Positions 10,144 to 18,724 are shown, numbered from the stretch's first letter. The stretch: DNA of 57,695 nt from an uncultured Selenomonas sp. (GCA_947167105.1 CAMVGU010000022.1:1-57695); one strand, 5' to 3'. The notes: generated from the sequence alone by a model not told the origin. Program-made: numbers and translations.

Positions 10144-11121
10144 TTACCAGTTCCTCAGCCACTGGCTCAGCTTATAGAATACCTTTTCAATGGGAGGCCG
10201 ACGCTCGATGATGATGGAGCCGGTACAAAAGCTGCCCGCGGTAATGGGCTTATGCTCCCCTACGCTGGAAGTCCAGAGGTAGCCGGACTCCGAGCCTGGG
10301 TCACGCACCAGGTCAAAATTCACTTCCATCACGGAACTTTGCTGGGATGAGATAATCCACTGAGCCAACTGTTCATTGCCTAAGACCTTTCGCATGGACT
10401 GGGGCGTTACCGGATACTGTGATACCGAGCGCACAGTGCCCAAAAGGCTCCCCGTCTGGGAAACATCCACGCCGTTGGGGGCAAGCTGTATCGTCTGCCC
10501 TTTTTCCACCCGTTTGCCCTTGTCCACAGGGATATACAGGATGCCCCTGAGGCTCTCCTGGCCTCCGTCAACGCGCACCTGAACAAGGGGCATGCCGCTG
10601 GTTACAATGCTGCCTTCCCCCACCAGAATCTCATCCACCTTGCCATCGTAGGGCGAATAGATGTATTCTGCGGACTCCTTTTGATACCGGCGGGAATCAT
10701 ATTCGTGGACACGGGTCACTGCCTCGCGGGAAGAAGCGGCCAGTTCCGGTGCGTACTGGGCCATACGGGTAGCCGCATCCTCCTGGGCCATGCTCACATG
10801 GGCAATGAGATCCCCTTTTTCCACTTTTTTGCCGGAATGCACATACAGCTCGTCTACCGTTCCCCCGGACAAAGCATAGATATTGGAGATGCCTGAAGGG
10901 TCCATAATCATCCCCATGCCATCTGCCTTGACCGTGAAAGAGCCGAAGACCGACCATACCACGATTGCCAAAACCATTACCGCGACAGCAACAAGCCCCA
11001 TCCAGCCGATGGGCGTGGTGATGCTCATGGTAGTGTCCAGCCTTTCGGGGGAGCGCATCTTGTCCAGCGCTTCCTTGCTGAATATTTCGTTTCCCTTCCG
11101 GTCCCAGCGCTGCCCGCTCAC
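10144..11121 (-). CDS. NHLM-type HlyD-family secretion protein
   Basis: 325 residues. After a soluble N-terminal stretch a single membrane anchor (LVAVAVMVLAIVVWSVFGS, about residues 43-61) leads into a biotinyl-lipoyl half motif (VEKGDLIAHVSM) and a barrel-sandwich domain. HlyD-like proteins link the inner-membrane ABC exporter to the outer-membrane channel across the periplasm. The start is GTG, and its GTGA overlaps the stop of the preceding adaptor gene by four bases. The coiled coil expected between the lipoyl halves is short here, which fits the NHLM subfamily, and another adaptor gene is encoded next to it. Confidence 0.85.
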   Translation of the reverse strand: MSGQRWDRKGNEIFSKEALDKMRSPERLDTTMSITTPIGWMGLVAVAVMVLAIVVWSVFGSFTVKADGMGMIMDPSGISNIYALSGGTVDELYVHSGKKVEKGDLIAHVSMAQEDAATRMAQYAPELAASSREAVTRVHEYDSRRYQKESAEYIYSPYDGKVDEILVGEGSIVTSGMPLVQVRVDGGQESLRGILYIPVDKGKRVEKGQTIQLAPNGVDVSQTGSLLGTVRSVSQYPVTPQSMRKVLGNEQLAQWIISSQQSSVMEVNFDLVRDPGSESGYLWTSSVGEHKPITAGSFCTGSIIIERRPPIEKVFYKLSQWLRNW

Positions 11122-12287
11122 GATTCCTCACCGCCTATCTGTACATCCGCATGCATCCCATCCTCCAGGCCGTCCATATTTCCCGTTATCACAAGCTCCC
11201 CTTCCGACAGGCCGCTCAATATTTCGATATATCTGTCATCCACCACACCGGTCTCCACTGTCCGCTCATGGATCTGATTATCTTCATCTATCACGAATAC
11301 TCTATCCCGGGATTTATCCACCATAGCCGACAGTGGCACAGCCAGAGCCTTATAGGATAGTCCCATCCGCATAGTTACGCCATTATAGGTCATGGGTTCC
11401 AGAATGCCGGTGCGGTTATCCAGTTCCCAAACCGTGTGCCGCAGGTCGGCAGGCTCGGACAGGGGCGGCACTATATCCTTGAGCACCGCTTTGATCTCCA
11501 GGTTGCGTTCTTTGTTGCCCGCGCCATAATTCGTATCATAGGGTTTCGCCACTGTTTTGCGTTCAGGGAATCGCAAGAAGCATTCCTGTCCCTCCTGCAG
11601 ATGACGGGCATTCACATCATCCATGTTCAGGGAAAACTGCAACCAGGAAAAGTCACCCACCAGCGCCACAGGCGTGCCCGCCTGCACATGGGCGCCTTCC
11701 CGCTGGTAAATAATGATAACTTCTCCGTCCAGGGGGGCCTGCACCGACAGCCAGCCCTGCTGCACCAGGCACTGGTCGCGCTGGACCTGCGCTTCCCGCA
11801 GGGAACTCTGGGCGGCCAGATACTGGGCCTCGGCTGTCTCATACTTTTCCTTCGAGGTGGCGCGCCGGGCCAGCAGGCGTTCCTGCCGCTGGTAGCTGCT
11901 CTTTGCCTGGGCCAGCGCAGCTTCTGCACGGCTGATGGCACTCTCTGCCTGCTGGAGTTTGAGGGGTATGCTCTCGTTCATCATTTCGGCAATCACGTCG
12001 CCCTCATGTACGGTCTTATTCTTTCCCACATGCCAGCGCAGGATCGTGCCTTCCGTCAAAGCCACCGCATCCGTCATGTTGTGGCTACTGAAGCGGACAG
12101 CATCCAGGAGAATTGTCGGTGCCAATTCCCGCCGCGCCGCCCGGACAGCATTCACTTCCACAGCACGATGATTCATGAGGTTGGCAATCTGATTTTCATC
12201 GCTGTAATTCAGCCATGCTCCCCAGACTACAATGGCGGCGGCCATCAAAGAAATGATGACTACGGCCAGACCAAAGGTTTTTTTCAT
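11118..12287 (-). CDS. Periplasmic adaptor (membrane fusion protein) of RND/HlyD type
   Basis: 389 residues. An N-terminal signal anchor (FGLAVVIISLMAAAIVVWG) precedes a lipoyl half (LTEGTILRWHVGKN), a coiled-coil hairpin rich in Ala/Gln/Glu (about residues 105-175), the second lipoyl half (APLDGEVIII) and beta-barrel and membrane-proximal domains. It resembles adaptors of RND or MacA-like pumps more than classical HlyD. It heads the exporter operon and presumably bridges the ABC transporters to the TolC partner, giving the system two adaptors. GGAG stands close to the ATG. The distinction between a second adaptor and an unrelated pump component cannot be settled from sequence alone. Confidence 0.85.
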   Translation of the reverse strand: MKKTFGLAVVIISLMAAAIVVWGAWLNYSDENQIANLMNHRAVEVNAVRAARRELAPTILLDAVRFSSHNMTDAVALTEGTILRWHVGKNKTVHEGDVIAEMMNESIPLKLQQAESAISRAEAALAQAKSSYQRQERLLARRATSKEKYETAEAQYLAAQSSLREAQVQRDQCLVQQGWLSVQAPLDGEVIIIYQREGAHVQAGTPVALVGDFSWLQFSLNMDDVNARHLQEGQECFLRFPERKTVAKPYDTNYGAGNKERNLEIKAVLKDIVPPLSEPADLRHTVWELDNRTGILEPMTYNGVTMRMGLSYKALAVPLSAMVDKSRDRVFVIDEDNQIHERTVETGVVDDRYIEILSGLSEGELVITGNMDGLEDGMHADVQIGGEES

Positions 12288-12636
12288 CGCTCCAATGCCC
12301 CTTCAAAGATTCACTTATTTTTTATGGATTCCCAGCGCCAGTTTTTGCACTGTTTTATGAATTTGGATATGGCAACCCTGCAAGGCTCATTATACCATAA
12401 GTAATGTGCGGCAGATATGTTGCATGTTAATACACACTTAACCCTACCACAATTCGCCATCTAACAGCTGCAATCCTCTTTTTGAAGCGTTTTTTTCATG
12501 TTGGCAGGAGTATGATGCCCAGGAGGCTGTGAGGCAGAATTTGGCGGAGGTTGAAAGGGTCATGATTTTGGCCTAAAATAAGGTCAGAGAAATACAAAGC
12601 GCTGGAAATTAGCAAACATCAAAGGAGGAGACAGCT
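12288..12636. other. Intergenic region between divergent operons with a small coding remnant
   Basis: It holds the exporter promoter and, on the plus strand, a frame ending at TAA near 12577 whose last codons read EYDAQEAVRQNLAEVERV. That frame has no visible start and looks like the tail of a lost gene. I see no clear plus-strand promoter for the EFR1 gene and no terminator hairpin. Confidence 0.3.
12389..12397 (-). promoter_or_regulatory. Extended -10 promoter element for the exporter operon
   Basis: On the minus strand TGGTATAAT is an extended -10 box about 100 bp upstream of the adaptor gene start. No good -35 hexamer lies 17 bp further up, as is usual for extended -10 promoters. It would start a leader of about 95 nt. 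Confidence 0.5.
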
Positions 12637-12639
12637 ATC
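12621..12639 (+). promoter_or_regulatory. Strong ribosome site before a non-standard ATC start
   Basis: AAAGGAGGAG at 12621-12630 is a near-perfect Shine-Dalgarno sequence followed six bases later by ATC in the frame of the flavodoxin domain. It is the best argument that translation begins there and not at the ATG 96 bp downstream. Confidence 0.6.
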
Positions 12640-13413
12640 AGCACGGTAATCTACTACTATTCAGCAACGGGTAATTCCCTTTACACAGCAAGGGCGCTGC
12701 AGGAGCTGCTGCCAGGGGCAGAAATTCGCTCCATGGCAGAGGCGCTTGCCGAGGAAAGTCCCTCTGTGAAGGCCCAGTGTGTGGGTTTTGTGTTTCCCAT
12801 GCATTATTTTGGCCTGCCCTTGCAGGTGGAGGAGTTCCTGGAAAAGCTCATAATCTACGAATCGCCTTATACCTTTGCCGTTGCCACCTGCGGCGTGCCC
12901 TATTGGGGCCGGCCCTTCCTGGATGCAGAGGAAATACTGGCAAGGAAGAAGCGGAAGCTTTATGGCAAATGGTTTTTGAGGCTGGTGTCCAACTATATCC
13001 CATATCGGGATATTGCTGCAGACTGGCGCATCAGCATCAGAGCCTGTCTGGCAAAAAGGAAGATCAGCAAGATAGCAGAAGCTGTGAGAAACAAGGAAGA
13101 CCACAGTACCTGGCAGGTCTTGAAGGCTTTTTGCCAAAGGTACCATGAAAAGTGGCGGGGCAGGCAGAGCGAGATAGATGAGAATTTCATCTGTGACGGG
13201 GAAAAATGTACATCCTGCGGCCTATGCGAAAAGATATGCCCCAGAGGAAATATTACCAGGCCGGAGGGTAGCCCCGTCTGGCATCATAACTGCGTTGAAT
13301 GCCTGGGATGCCTGCACATTTGCCCCGCAGAGGCCATTGACTATGGCGAGGCAACCAGGGGACGCAGGAGATACAGGCATGAAGACGTAGCAGTGAGGGA
13401 ACTGCTGCGCTGA
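12637..13413 (+). CDS. EFR1-type flavodoxin-ferredoxin fusion protein
   Basis: 258 residues if started at ATC 12637. The N-terminal flavodoxin-like domain carries the FMN phosphate loop YYSATGNSLYTA, and the C-terminus has two 4Fe-4S clusters (CTSCGLCEKICP and CVECLGCLHICP). Proteins of this build are electron carriers in anaerobes. The start is odd: the first in-frame ATG, at 12733, would remove the FMN loop, while AAAGGAGGAG at 12621-12630 is correctly spaced from ATC 12637. The original start was probably ATG, now ATC, or ATC is used as a rare start. It precedes an isochorismatase-like gene by 30 bp. The electron partner is unknown. Confidence 0.8.
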   Translation: MSTVIYYYSATGNSLYTARALQELLPGAEIRSMAEALAEESPSVKAQCVGFVFPMHYFGLPLQVEEFLEKLIIYESPYTFAVATCGVPYWGRPFLDAEEILARKKRKLYGKWFLRLVSNYIPYRDIAADWRISIRACLAKRKISKIAEAVRNKEDHSTWQVLKAFCQRYHEKWRGRQSEIDENFICDGEKCTSCGLCEKICPRGNITRPEGSPVWHHNCVECLGCLHICPAEAIDYGEATRGRRRYRHEDVAVRELLR

Positions 13414-13443
13414 CTGGGTGTTTAGTGGGAGGAGATTGGGACT

Positions 13444-13962
13444 ATGAAGAAGATAATTGTAGTGGTGGATATGCAGAATGATTTCATTGACGGGAGCCTG
13501 GGCACCAAAGAGGCTCAGGAAATGCTTCCACGACTGAAGGAAAAGCTTGAGAAAGAAGTGGCAAGTGGGACTGTGGAATTGGTATTCACCATGGACACAC
13601 ATGGCGAGGATTACCTGAATACCCAGGAAGGAAAAAACCTGCCGGTGAAGCACTGCATAAAAGGCTCCCAGGGATGGGAGATAACGCCAGAGCTTGGTGA
13701 GTTCGTAAAGAAGGCCAGAGCAGTGGTGGAAAAGCCGGCTTTTGGCTCCATGGCTTTGCCAAAAGTCCTGGCAGATGCTGAAGAAGTGGAGCTGGTGGGA
13801 CTTTGCACGGATATTTGCGTTATCAGCAATGCGTTGCTTATCAAGGCGGCATATCCTGAAATGCCAGTGAGCGTGGACGCAAGCTGTTGTGCTGGAGTGA
13901 CCCCTGAGAGCCATAAGAATGCTCTATCTGCTATGAAGATGTGCCAGATAAAGGTGAAATGA
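13444..13962 (+). CDS. Isochorismatase/nicotinamidase-family cysteine hydrolase
   Basis: 172 residues, full length for the family. The N-terminal VVVDMQNDFIDG contains the catalytic Asp, a Lys occurs in VVEKPAFGS, and the nucleophilic Cys lies in LVGLCTDICV. A cis-peptide type motif precedes that Cys. Members hydrolyse nicotinamide, isochorismate or similar amides and vinyl ethers; the retained Asp-Lys-Cys triad and metal-site residues would suit a nicotinamidase, but substrate cannot be fixed here. GGAGGAGATTGGGACT stands before the ATG. The helicase gene starts at its stop codon, so the two are probably co-transcribed. Confidence 0.85.
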   Translation: MKKIIVVVDMQNDFIDGSLGTKEAQEMLPRLKEKLEKEVASGTVELVFTMDTHGEDYLNTQEGKNLPVKHCIKGSQGWEITPELGEFVKKARAVVEKPAFGSMALPKVLADAEEVELVGLCTDICVISNALLIKAAYPEMPVSVDASCCAGVTPESHKNALSAMKMCQIKVK

Positions 13963-13964
13963 GC

Positions 13965-16133
13965 ATGGAGAAAGCGGTTTGGGACGGTTTCAATAAGGCC
14001 CAGGTGGAAGCTATAACAGAGACCGAAGGATTTGTCAGAGTAATAGCCGGAGCCGGTTCCGGCAAGACAAGGGCGCTTACGCACAGGTTTGCTTATCTGG
14101 TGAATGAATTAGGCATCATGCCAGGCAATATCCTCTGCGTGACTTTCACCAACAAGTCCGCCGCTGAAATGAGGAAGCGCATCCACGGGCTCACAGGGGA
14201 CAATGACACGGGCTATATCAACACCTTTCACGGCTTCTGCGTGTCGGTGCTCCAGGAGGACAGCTATGCGGTGCAGTACCCCAAGAGCTTTCTGGTGCTG
14301 GACAACAGCGATATTGATGCCATGCTGAAGCTCATCTACGAGGAGAGAAAACTTTCCCTGCGGGATATGACCTTTGCCAAAGCCAGGGATATGATTGAGA
14401 TCCGCAAGACTTTTACTGAGCCGGAATACTACCAGGACATGATTGCCATGTCCCAGGAAGCCATCAAGGAGAAGTACCAAAGGGCAACGGAGCCGAAGGA
14501 TATTATCTTCTATGGGTATCTCTACCAGGAAAAGAAATGCTTCGGCCTGGACTACAACGACCTTATCAAATTCACCCTGTATATCTTTGAGCAGAAGGAG
14601 GAACTGCGGCTCAAATGGCAGCAGCGGTTGGAATACATCATGATCGATGAATTCCAGGACATAGATGAGCTGCAGTACCGGCTCATGAAGATTCTCTGCG
14701 GCTTTCACAAGAATCTCTTCGTGGTGGGGGACCCCGACCAGACCATATATACCTGGCGCGGGGCGAACATTCGCTACATTCAGAATTTTGACCAGGAGTT
14801 CAAGCCCGCAAAAACCATCATGATGATGGAAAATTACCGCTCCACCCCGGAAATACTGGCAGTTGCCAATGACCTGATTGCCAAAAACCGTTTCCGTGTG
14901 GAAAAGAACCTCCTGCCCACCCTGCCTTCCGGAGCCTCTGTACTTTGCTCCAGTTGTCCATCACCGGGGAAGGAAGCCCAATGGATAGCGGGAGAGATAG
15001 CAAAGCTTCGCGAGGCAGGTGTGCCCTACAAGGAGATGGCCGTCCTCTACAGAGCACATTATCTCACCCGACCAATAGAAGAAGTCTTTATGAAGGAAGA
15101 ACTGCCCTATGTCCTGTACAGCGGCACCCATTTCTTTGACCGGAAGGAAATCAAGGATGCCCTGTCTTACCTGCGCATGATCGCCTATAGGGATGACCTC
15201 TCCTTTCAGAGAATTGCCAACGTGCCCAAGCGGAACCTGGGTGAGCGGCGCATGGCCTTCTTGCAGGAATATGCAGAGGAAAGCAAGTGCAGCCTGTTTG
15301 AGGCTTTGGAGAAAAATCTGGACAATGAGCTTTTCAAGAGAACCAAGGCAGCGGAATTTGTCTCTTTGATTGAAGAATTTTCGGCTTCCTACAGTGGCAG
15401 GCCGGTGTCTGAGGTGCTGTCGGATATACTGGATGACAGTGGCTATGAGGAGATGCTGCGCACCGAGGGCAGCCAGGAAAGGCTGGACAACCTGGCAGAG
15501 CTGAAGCAGGCTGTTTATGAATATGAAACCTCCTGCGGTGAGGAGGCCATGCTGGAGCACTATCTGGCTCGTGTGGCCCTGTTGACCAACAGCGATACGG
15601 CAGAGCAGGGGGATAAAGTAAAGCTGATGACCGTACACACAGCCAAGGGCCTGGAATTTCCCTATGTTTTCCTCTGCGGGCTGAATGAGGGCATATTCCC
15701 TTCACGCAAGACCAGGACACGGGAAGCAATGGAAGAAGAGCGGAGACTGGCCTTCGTGGCCATGACCAGGGCGCAGAAGAGGCTGTATTTATCTGCTGCC
15801 GCCGGGGTGAACTTCGATGAGTCCTTTCGCTACCCTTCCAGGTTCCTGCTGGAAATAGATGAAGGATTGCTGGAGTTTGCCAGCCCCCTGGGGGAAAGGG
15901 AGAAGAAGGAGGCCAGGGACTACATAAGGGCCACGGAAAGGTATCTGGGAGAGGCAGCAACTGGAAGACACGCTGAATTTGCCAAGGGAGACAAAATCCT
16001 GCACCGCGTCTTTGGCAGTGGGGAGATTATTTCTGTAGATGAGGATAAGGGAGCATATATTGTCCAGTTTGCCAAGATGGCTACGCCCCGCGCCATATCT
16101 TTTAAAGTCAAGATGACCAAGCGCCTTTGGTGA
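13965..16133 (+). CDS. UvrD/PcrA-like superfamily 1 DNA helicase
   Basis: 722 residues. Helicase motifs are complete: motif I AGAGSGKTRAL, motif Ia CVTFTNKSAAEM, motif II MIDEFQDID, motif III VGDPDQTIYTWRG, motif V TVHTAKGLEF and motif VI VAMTRAQKRLYLS. The C-terminus has the Tudor-like segment of PcrA (GDKILHRVFGSGEI). It unwinds DNA 3'-5' using ATP in repair or plasmid replication. ATG 13965 has AAAGGTG eight bases upstream; ATG 13959, overlapping the previous stop, is an alternative. Its last codons (RLW and stop) lie inside a 65-bp block shared with the hydrolase gene near 38.3 kb, so the original 3' end may have been replaced. Confidence 0.88.
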   Translation: MEKAVWDGFNKAQVEAITETEGFVRVIAGAGSGKTRALTHRFAYLVNELGIMPGNILCVTFTNKSAAEMRKRIHGLTGDNDTGYINTFHGFCVSVLQEDSYAVQYPKSFLVLDNSDIDAMLKLIYEERKLSLRDMTFAKARDMIEIRKTFTEPEYYQDMIAMSQEAIKEKYQRATEPKDIIFYGYLYQEKKCFGLDYNDLIKFTLYIFEQKEELRLKWQQRLEYIMIDEFQDIDELQYRLMKILCGFHKNLFVVGDPDQTIYTWRGANIRYIQNFDQEFKPAKTIMMMENYRSTPEILAVANDLIAKNRFRVEKNLLPTLPSGASVLCSSCPSPGKEAQWIAGEIAKLREAGVPYKEMAVLYRAHYLTRPIEEVFMKEELPYVLYSGTHFFDRKEIKDALSYLRMIAYRDDLSFQRIANVPKRNLGERRMAFLQEYAEESKCSLFEALEKNLDNELFKRTKAAEFVSLIEEFSASYSGRPVSEVLSDILDDSGYEEMLRTEGSQERLDNLAELKQAVYEYETSCGEEAMLEHYLARVALLTNSDTAEQGDKVKLMTVHTAKGLEFPYVFLCGLNEGIFPSRKTRTREAMEEERRLAFVAMTRAQKRLYLSAAAGVNFDESFRYPSRFLLEIDEGLLEFASPLGEREKKEARDYIRATERYLGEAATGRHAEFAKGDKILHRVFGSGEIISVDEDKGAYIVQFAKMATPRAISFKVKMTKRLW

Positions 16134-16207
16134 CGATGGTGGAGGCAGAGCAGTATATCCCCAAGGCCAGCCTCTGTTTTTTGCCGAAGGACACGGAAGT
16201 TCACTAA
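16112..16207 (+). pseudogene. Alpha/beta-hydrolase C-terminal fragment overlapping the helicase end
   Basis: Bases 16112-16176 match 38281-38345 with about five differences. Both copies contain GCGCCTTTGGTGACGATGGT and the reading frame MVEAEQYIPK followed by SLC. The similarity continues weakly as protein (FLPKDTEVH against IVPKAWHTAF) before a stop. It is a piece of a hydrolase like the one at 37507-38478, in the same strand orientation, inserted or recombined at the helicase 3' end. Confidence 0.75.
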
Positions 16208-16274
16208 AGTTCATCTTCCGTTCATAGGCTTGACAATGATATGATATACTCGACAAAACTGTAGAACGGAAACC

Positions 16275-16310
16275 AACCTCCAAGGGGAGCAATCCCTACG
16301 GAGGTTTTTT
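16275..16310 (+). terminator. Rho-independent terminator after the helicase operon
   Basis: AACCTCC at 16275-16281 pairs with GGAGGTT at 16300-16306, with a nested GGG/CCC stem inside, and runs into seven T residues. Confidence 0.7.
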
Positions 16311-16311
16311 C

Positions 16312-16650
16312 ATGCCCAAAATCTCTACAAACCCACCGTACCATGACCGGCACGGGGACTCGCGCACAAAAAAGGCGGTTCAAACTTCCTATGGTCTGCT
16401 CGGCAAGCACCCCACCACGGGCGGCGCGATTTCCTCTCCCTTCGTCCAAATGGCGAACGCATAGCAAAAGCAGGCCAATCTCCTCTGGTACGAGATTTTT
16501 GAGATCGTGAAGCAAAACTGCACTACCACAGTCGAGGAACTTCCCCAAGTGGACAAGATGGAGCAACTGCTCCGCTCCCGCAAGGGGGGTGACGTAATGC
16601 TTGAACAAAACCGGATATACAACATGGACTGCGTAGAGGGCATGAAGTTA
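16312..16650 (+). pseudogene. Phage- or plasmid-type fragments ending in the start of a DNA methyltransferase
   Basis: One frame runs from ATG 16312 (MPKISTNPPYHDRHGDS), is stopped by TAG at 16462-16464 and continues to about 16590 without a recognisable domain. At 16597 a new ATG behind AAGGGGGG opens MLEQNRIYNMDCVEGM, which matches the beginning of N4/N6 DNA methyltransferases, where a DPPY motif would normally follow. It is cut off after 17 codons by the end of the convergent methyltransferase-STAS gene. The region is debris from a mobile element carrying a methylase. Confidence 0.55.
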
Positions 16651-16659
16651 GCTATGTCA

Positions 16660-17919
16660 CTACGACGGTTGTTGTAGTGATATTTTCGTGAATCCTTTTT
16701 GCGTCAGCATTTTATCAATGTGGCAGTTGACAGCGTTTAGTGTCACTCCAAACTCGCAACCTTCCTGCAATATAAGAAGTACACGAACTCCGGCAGATGT
16801 TATGTAATAAAGCTTAGAACAGTCAATTTCTATGCTGTTGATCGTGTTGGTGTCTTTTGCGTGTTCCCATGCAGTTAAAAGCAATGGCGCAGTCAGGCTG
16901 TCGAGTCTGCCGCATAGTGACACTTGGAATACATTGTTTTCAATGGAACAGCGTATATCAAATGGAACTTTATCTTGTATTCTCTCAAGATTTTGCCTTG
17001 CTTGCGTTTCGTCGAGAGTGATGGCCCAATAATGGCACTGCGTCATTTCCTCCTTAAAGTTCGAAATCTGACGTTGTGTTAGTTGTCGGTAAATATTAAG
17101 CGTTGGCATATGTTCCGCCAGATTTATTTTTTCGACTTTAAGTCCATGTTTCCTTAAAGTTTCTTCTGCTGTTCCTGCCGAGCCAAGAGCATCTGCCGGA
17201 TTCAAAATGAAGGAATTGCACAGATTGGAAACATCTGATTGTTCTTTAGCTGCGACCTTTGTTGTCGCCAGCTTTTCAAGGAATCTTTCTCCAAATACGG
17301 AGCGGAAGCTCCCAAAAAATTGAAGCATAAATTCTGGATCTGGTGTTATCCAACTGCCTCCGTGTATCTCAAGAATATTGCGTATGTTGGAAATTACGGT
17401 GTTGACTTCGGACTCGTTAAAGTACATCATCATACCTTCCGTCGTGATGCACAGCGGCTGATTCTCGTTTCTAAGTGCCGAGACAAGCGATTCAAGGTTC
17501 GTGGCATCTACTCCGTAAAAGGACATTCTCTCAGGGTGTGTAGCAAGAGAGCGTATGACATGTTCCATTTCATCCGCCACAATGGGCAAATCAAGCCCGA
17601 TAAAACGAATTCCTCCTTCCGTAAGACGCAGAGCCTTCGGTGTGTACCCGCAAGGCAAATCAGCACAGGTATGATAACCGGATGCCTTTATCAAGGAACA
17701 CATCGTGCGGTATTTGGTTTCAACCACCAACGCATTGCCAAGCAATATGTCAGGGTCTGCCATGCTTTGCAACACTTCATCTTCTTTGACTCCCAAAGCA
17801 CGGACAATTGCGGAAGAATCAGGGATATTGGCCTTTGCCATAAGGCAAACGGCTGTCTTTGCCGTCTGGAATACAGGATTGGTTCGCATCTGTGCGTTAT
17901 TGTCGGTTGCAATATCCAT
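16660..17919 (-). CDS. LCMT/COG3315-type SAM methyltransferase fused to a STAS domain
   Basis: 419 residues. The first 300 or so resemble O-methyltransferases of the LCMT/PPM1 and polyketide-methylase group: CADLPCGYTPKAL as the SAM-binding glycine region, FIGLDLPIV as the acidic loop, and ITTEGMMMYF further on. The last 100 form a STAS domain (SIEIDCSKLYYITSAGVRVL), with the Ser that anti-sigma antagonists have phosphorylated. STAS domains mediate protein partner switching, so methylation may be tied to a regulatory complex. TAGGAGT precedes the ATG by eight bases. The gene is more AT-rich than its neighbours, lies between mobile debris and was probably acquired. The methyl acceptor is unknown. 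Confidence 0.72.
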   Translation of the reverse strand: MDIATDNNAQMRTNPVFQTAKTAVCLMAKANIPDSSAIVRALGVKEDEVLQSMADPDILLGNALVVETKYRTMCSLIKASGYHTCADLPCGYTPKALRLTEGGIRFIGLDLPIVADEMEHVIRSLATHPERMSFYGVDATNLESLVSALRNENQPLCITTEGMMMYFNESEVNTVISNIRNILEIHGGSWITPDPEFMLQFFGSFRSVFGERFLEKLATTKVAAKEQSDVSNLCNSFILNPADALGSAGTAEETLRKHGLKVEKINLAEHMPTLNIYRQLTQRQISNFKEEMTQCHYWAITLDETQARQNLERIQDKVPFDIRCSIENNVFQVSLCGRLDSLTAPLLLTAWEHAKDTNTINSIEIDCSKLYYITSAGVRVLLILQEGCEFGVTLNAVNCHIDKMLTQKGFTKISLQQPS

Positions 17920-17943
17920 CGGATCTAACTCCTATCATTTTGA

Positions 17944-17955
17944 TGTAAATTTACA
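17944..17955. promoter_or_regulatory. Perfect 12-bp palindrome upstream of the methyltransferase-STAS gene
   Basis: TGTAAATTTACA is centred about 30 bp before the ATG of the minus-strand gene. Its position in the 5' leader suits an operator, but no cognate regulator is adjacent. Confidence 0.4.
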
Positions 17956-18045
17956 CTCTAATTTTGGGTTGGAAGCATACCCCTATTTTACAATTCGCCC
18001 AAAGAATAGATTATTCCTGTTTGCAAAGTTTATTTTGATGAGGAA

Positions 18046-18415
18046 ATGCTGACTGCCGCCAATGCCGTCCTTGCCCATAGCAATCAGGCACAGGGAGAAC
18101 TCCAGCTTTTGCAAGCCCAGAACGATGGAACATCAGTCATTGACCAAAGACCAGCAGGAAAAATGGGAGGAAAAGAAACTTCGTGCCGCCGAGCGGGTGG
18201 AAAAGCTCAATGCCGAGCTGGACGAGAATTTGGCCGGTCGTATCATGGCGGTCTTTCAGGACGGCGTGGATATGCACTGCCCCCACGGATTGCCGGTCGC
18301 GCAGGAGGATGGAAAGAAATTTTCCCATTACTACACCGGCCTCAGCGCCGTGCTGTTGGCAACGGAAATGCCCGGATGCCGCGCTTGGAGTGGATTGGCA
18401 AGGAAAAAGTGGTGA
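18046..18415 (+). pseudogene. Conjugation-like (TrbJ-type) tail and an unrecognised fragment
   Basis: The frame from ATG 18046 behind GATGAGGAA reads MLTAANAVLAHSNQAQGELQ, a pattern I associate with the Gln-rich end of TrbJ-like conjugation proteins. It then loses sense, and a second frame takes over (MEHQSLTKDQQEKWEEKK to YYTGLSAVLLATEMP), helical at first and not recognised by me. The second part runs directly into the truncated mod gene start. I read this as plasmid or ICE debris with a frameshift; the TrbJ assignment is weak. Confidence 0.4.
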
Positions 18416-18570
18416 ACCATGCAAAGGAGGTGCCCTTCCATGTGCTGGAAAGAAAGTACAGCTTCGGGGAGGGCAAGGATGGCATGGTCATCCACGGGGA
18501 CAACCTTCTGGCCTTGAAGTCCCTGCTGCCGGAGTACGAGGGCAGGGTGAAGTGCATCTACATCGATATA
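18364..18570 (+). pseudogene. Truncated 5' end of a type III restriction mod gene, copy 1
   Basis: The frame from ATG 18376 gives MPRLEWIGKEKVVNHAKEVP and continues to HGDNLLALKSLLPEYEG and KCIYID, the conserved opening of type III adenine methyltransferases. Immediately after IYID, where PPYN should follow, the homology stops. A second copy of the same 207 bp, with about seven or eight base changes, lies at 21861-22067 and is cut at exactly the same base. Confidence 0.85.
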
Positions 18571-18724
18571 ATGATGCAGAAAATGATACAATTTAATTTT
18601 TCCTATCGAGCTGCGTAGGGAAGGCTCGGTTTTGCCGCGAAGCCTTGATATTGCTGGATTCGCCAGTCAGGATAAATATGTGGTAAGGTGTGATGCTATA
18701 TTCGTAATCGATGCTCGAGGAGGA

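Noticed and set aside
12540..12580. Coding tail (EYDAQEAVRQNLAEVERV) before the EFR1 gene
   Set aside because: Only about 20 codons without a start; too short to name as a gene, recorded only as a possible remnant.
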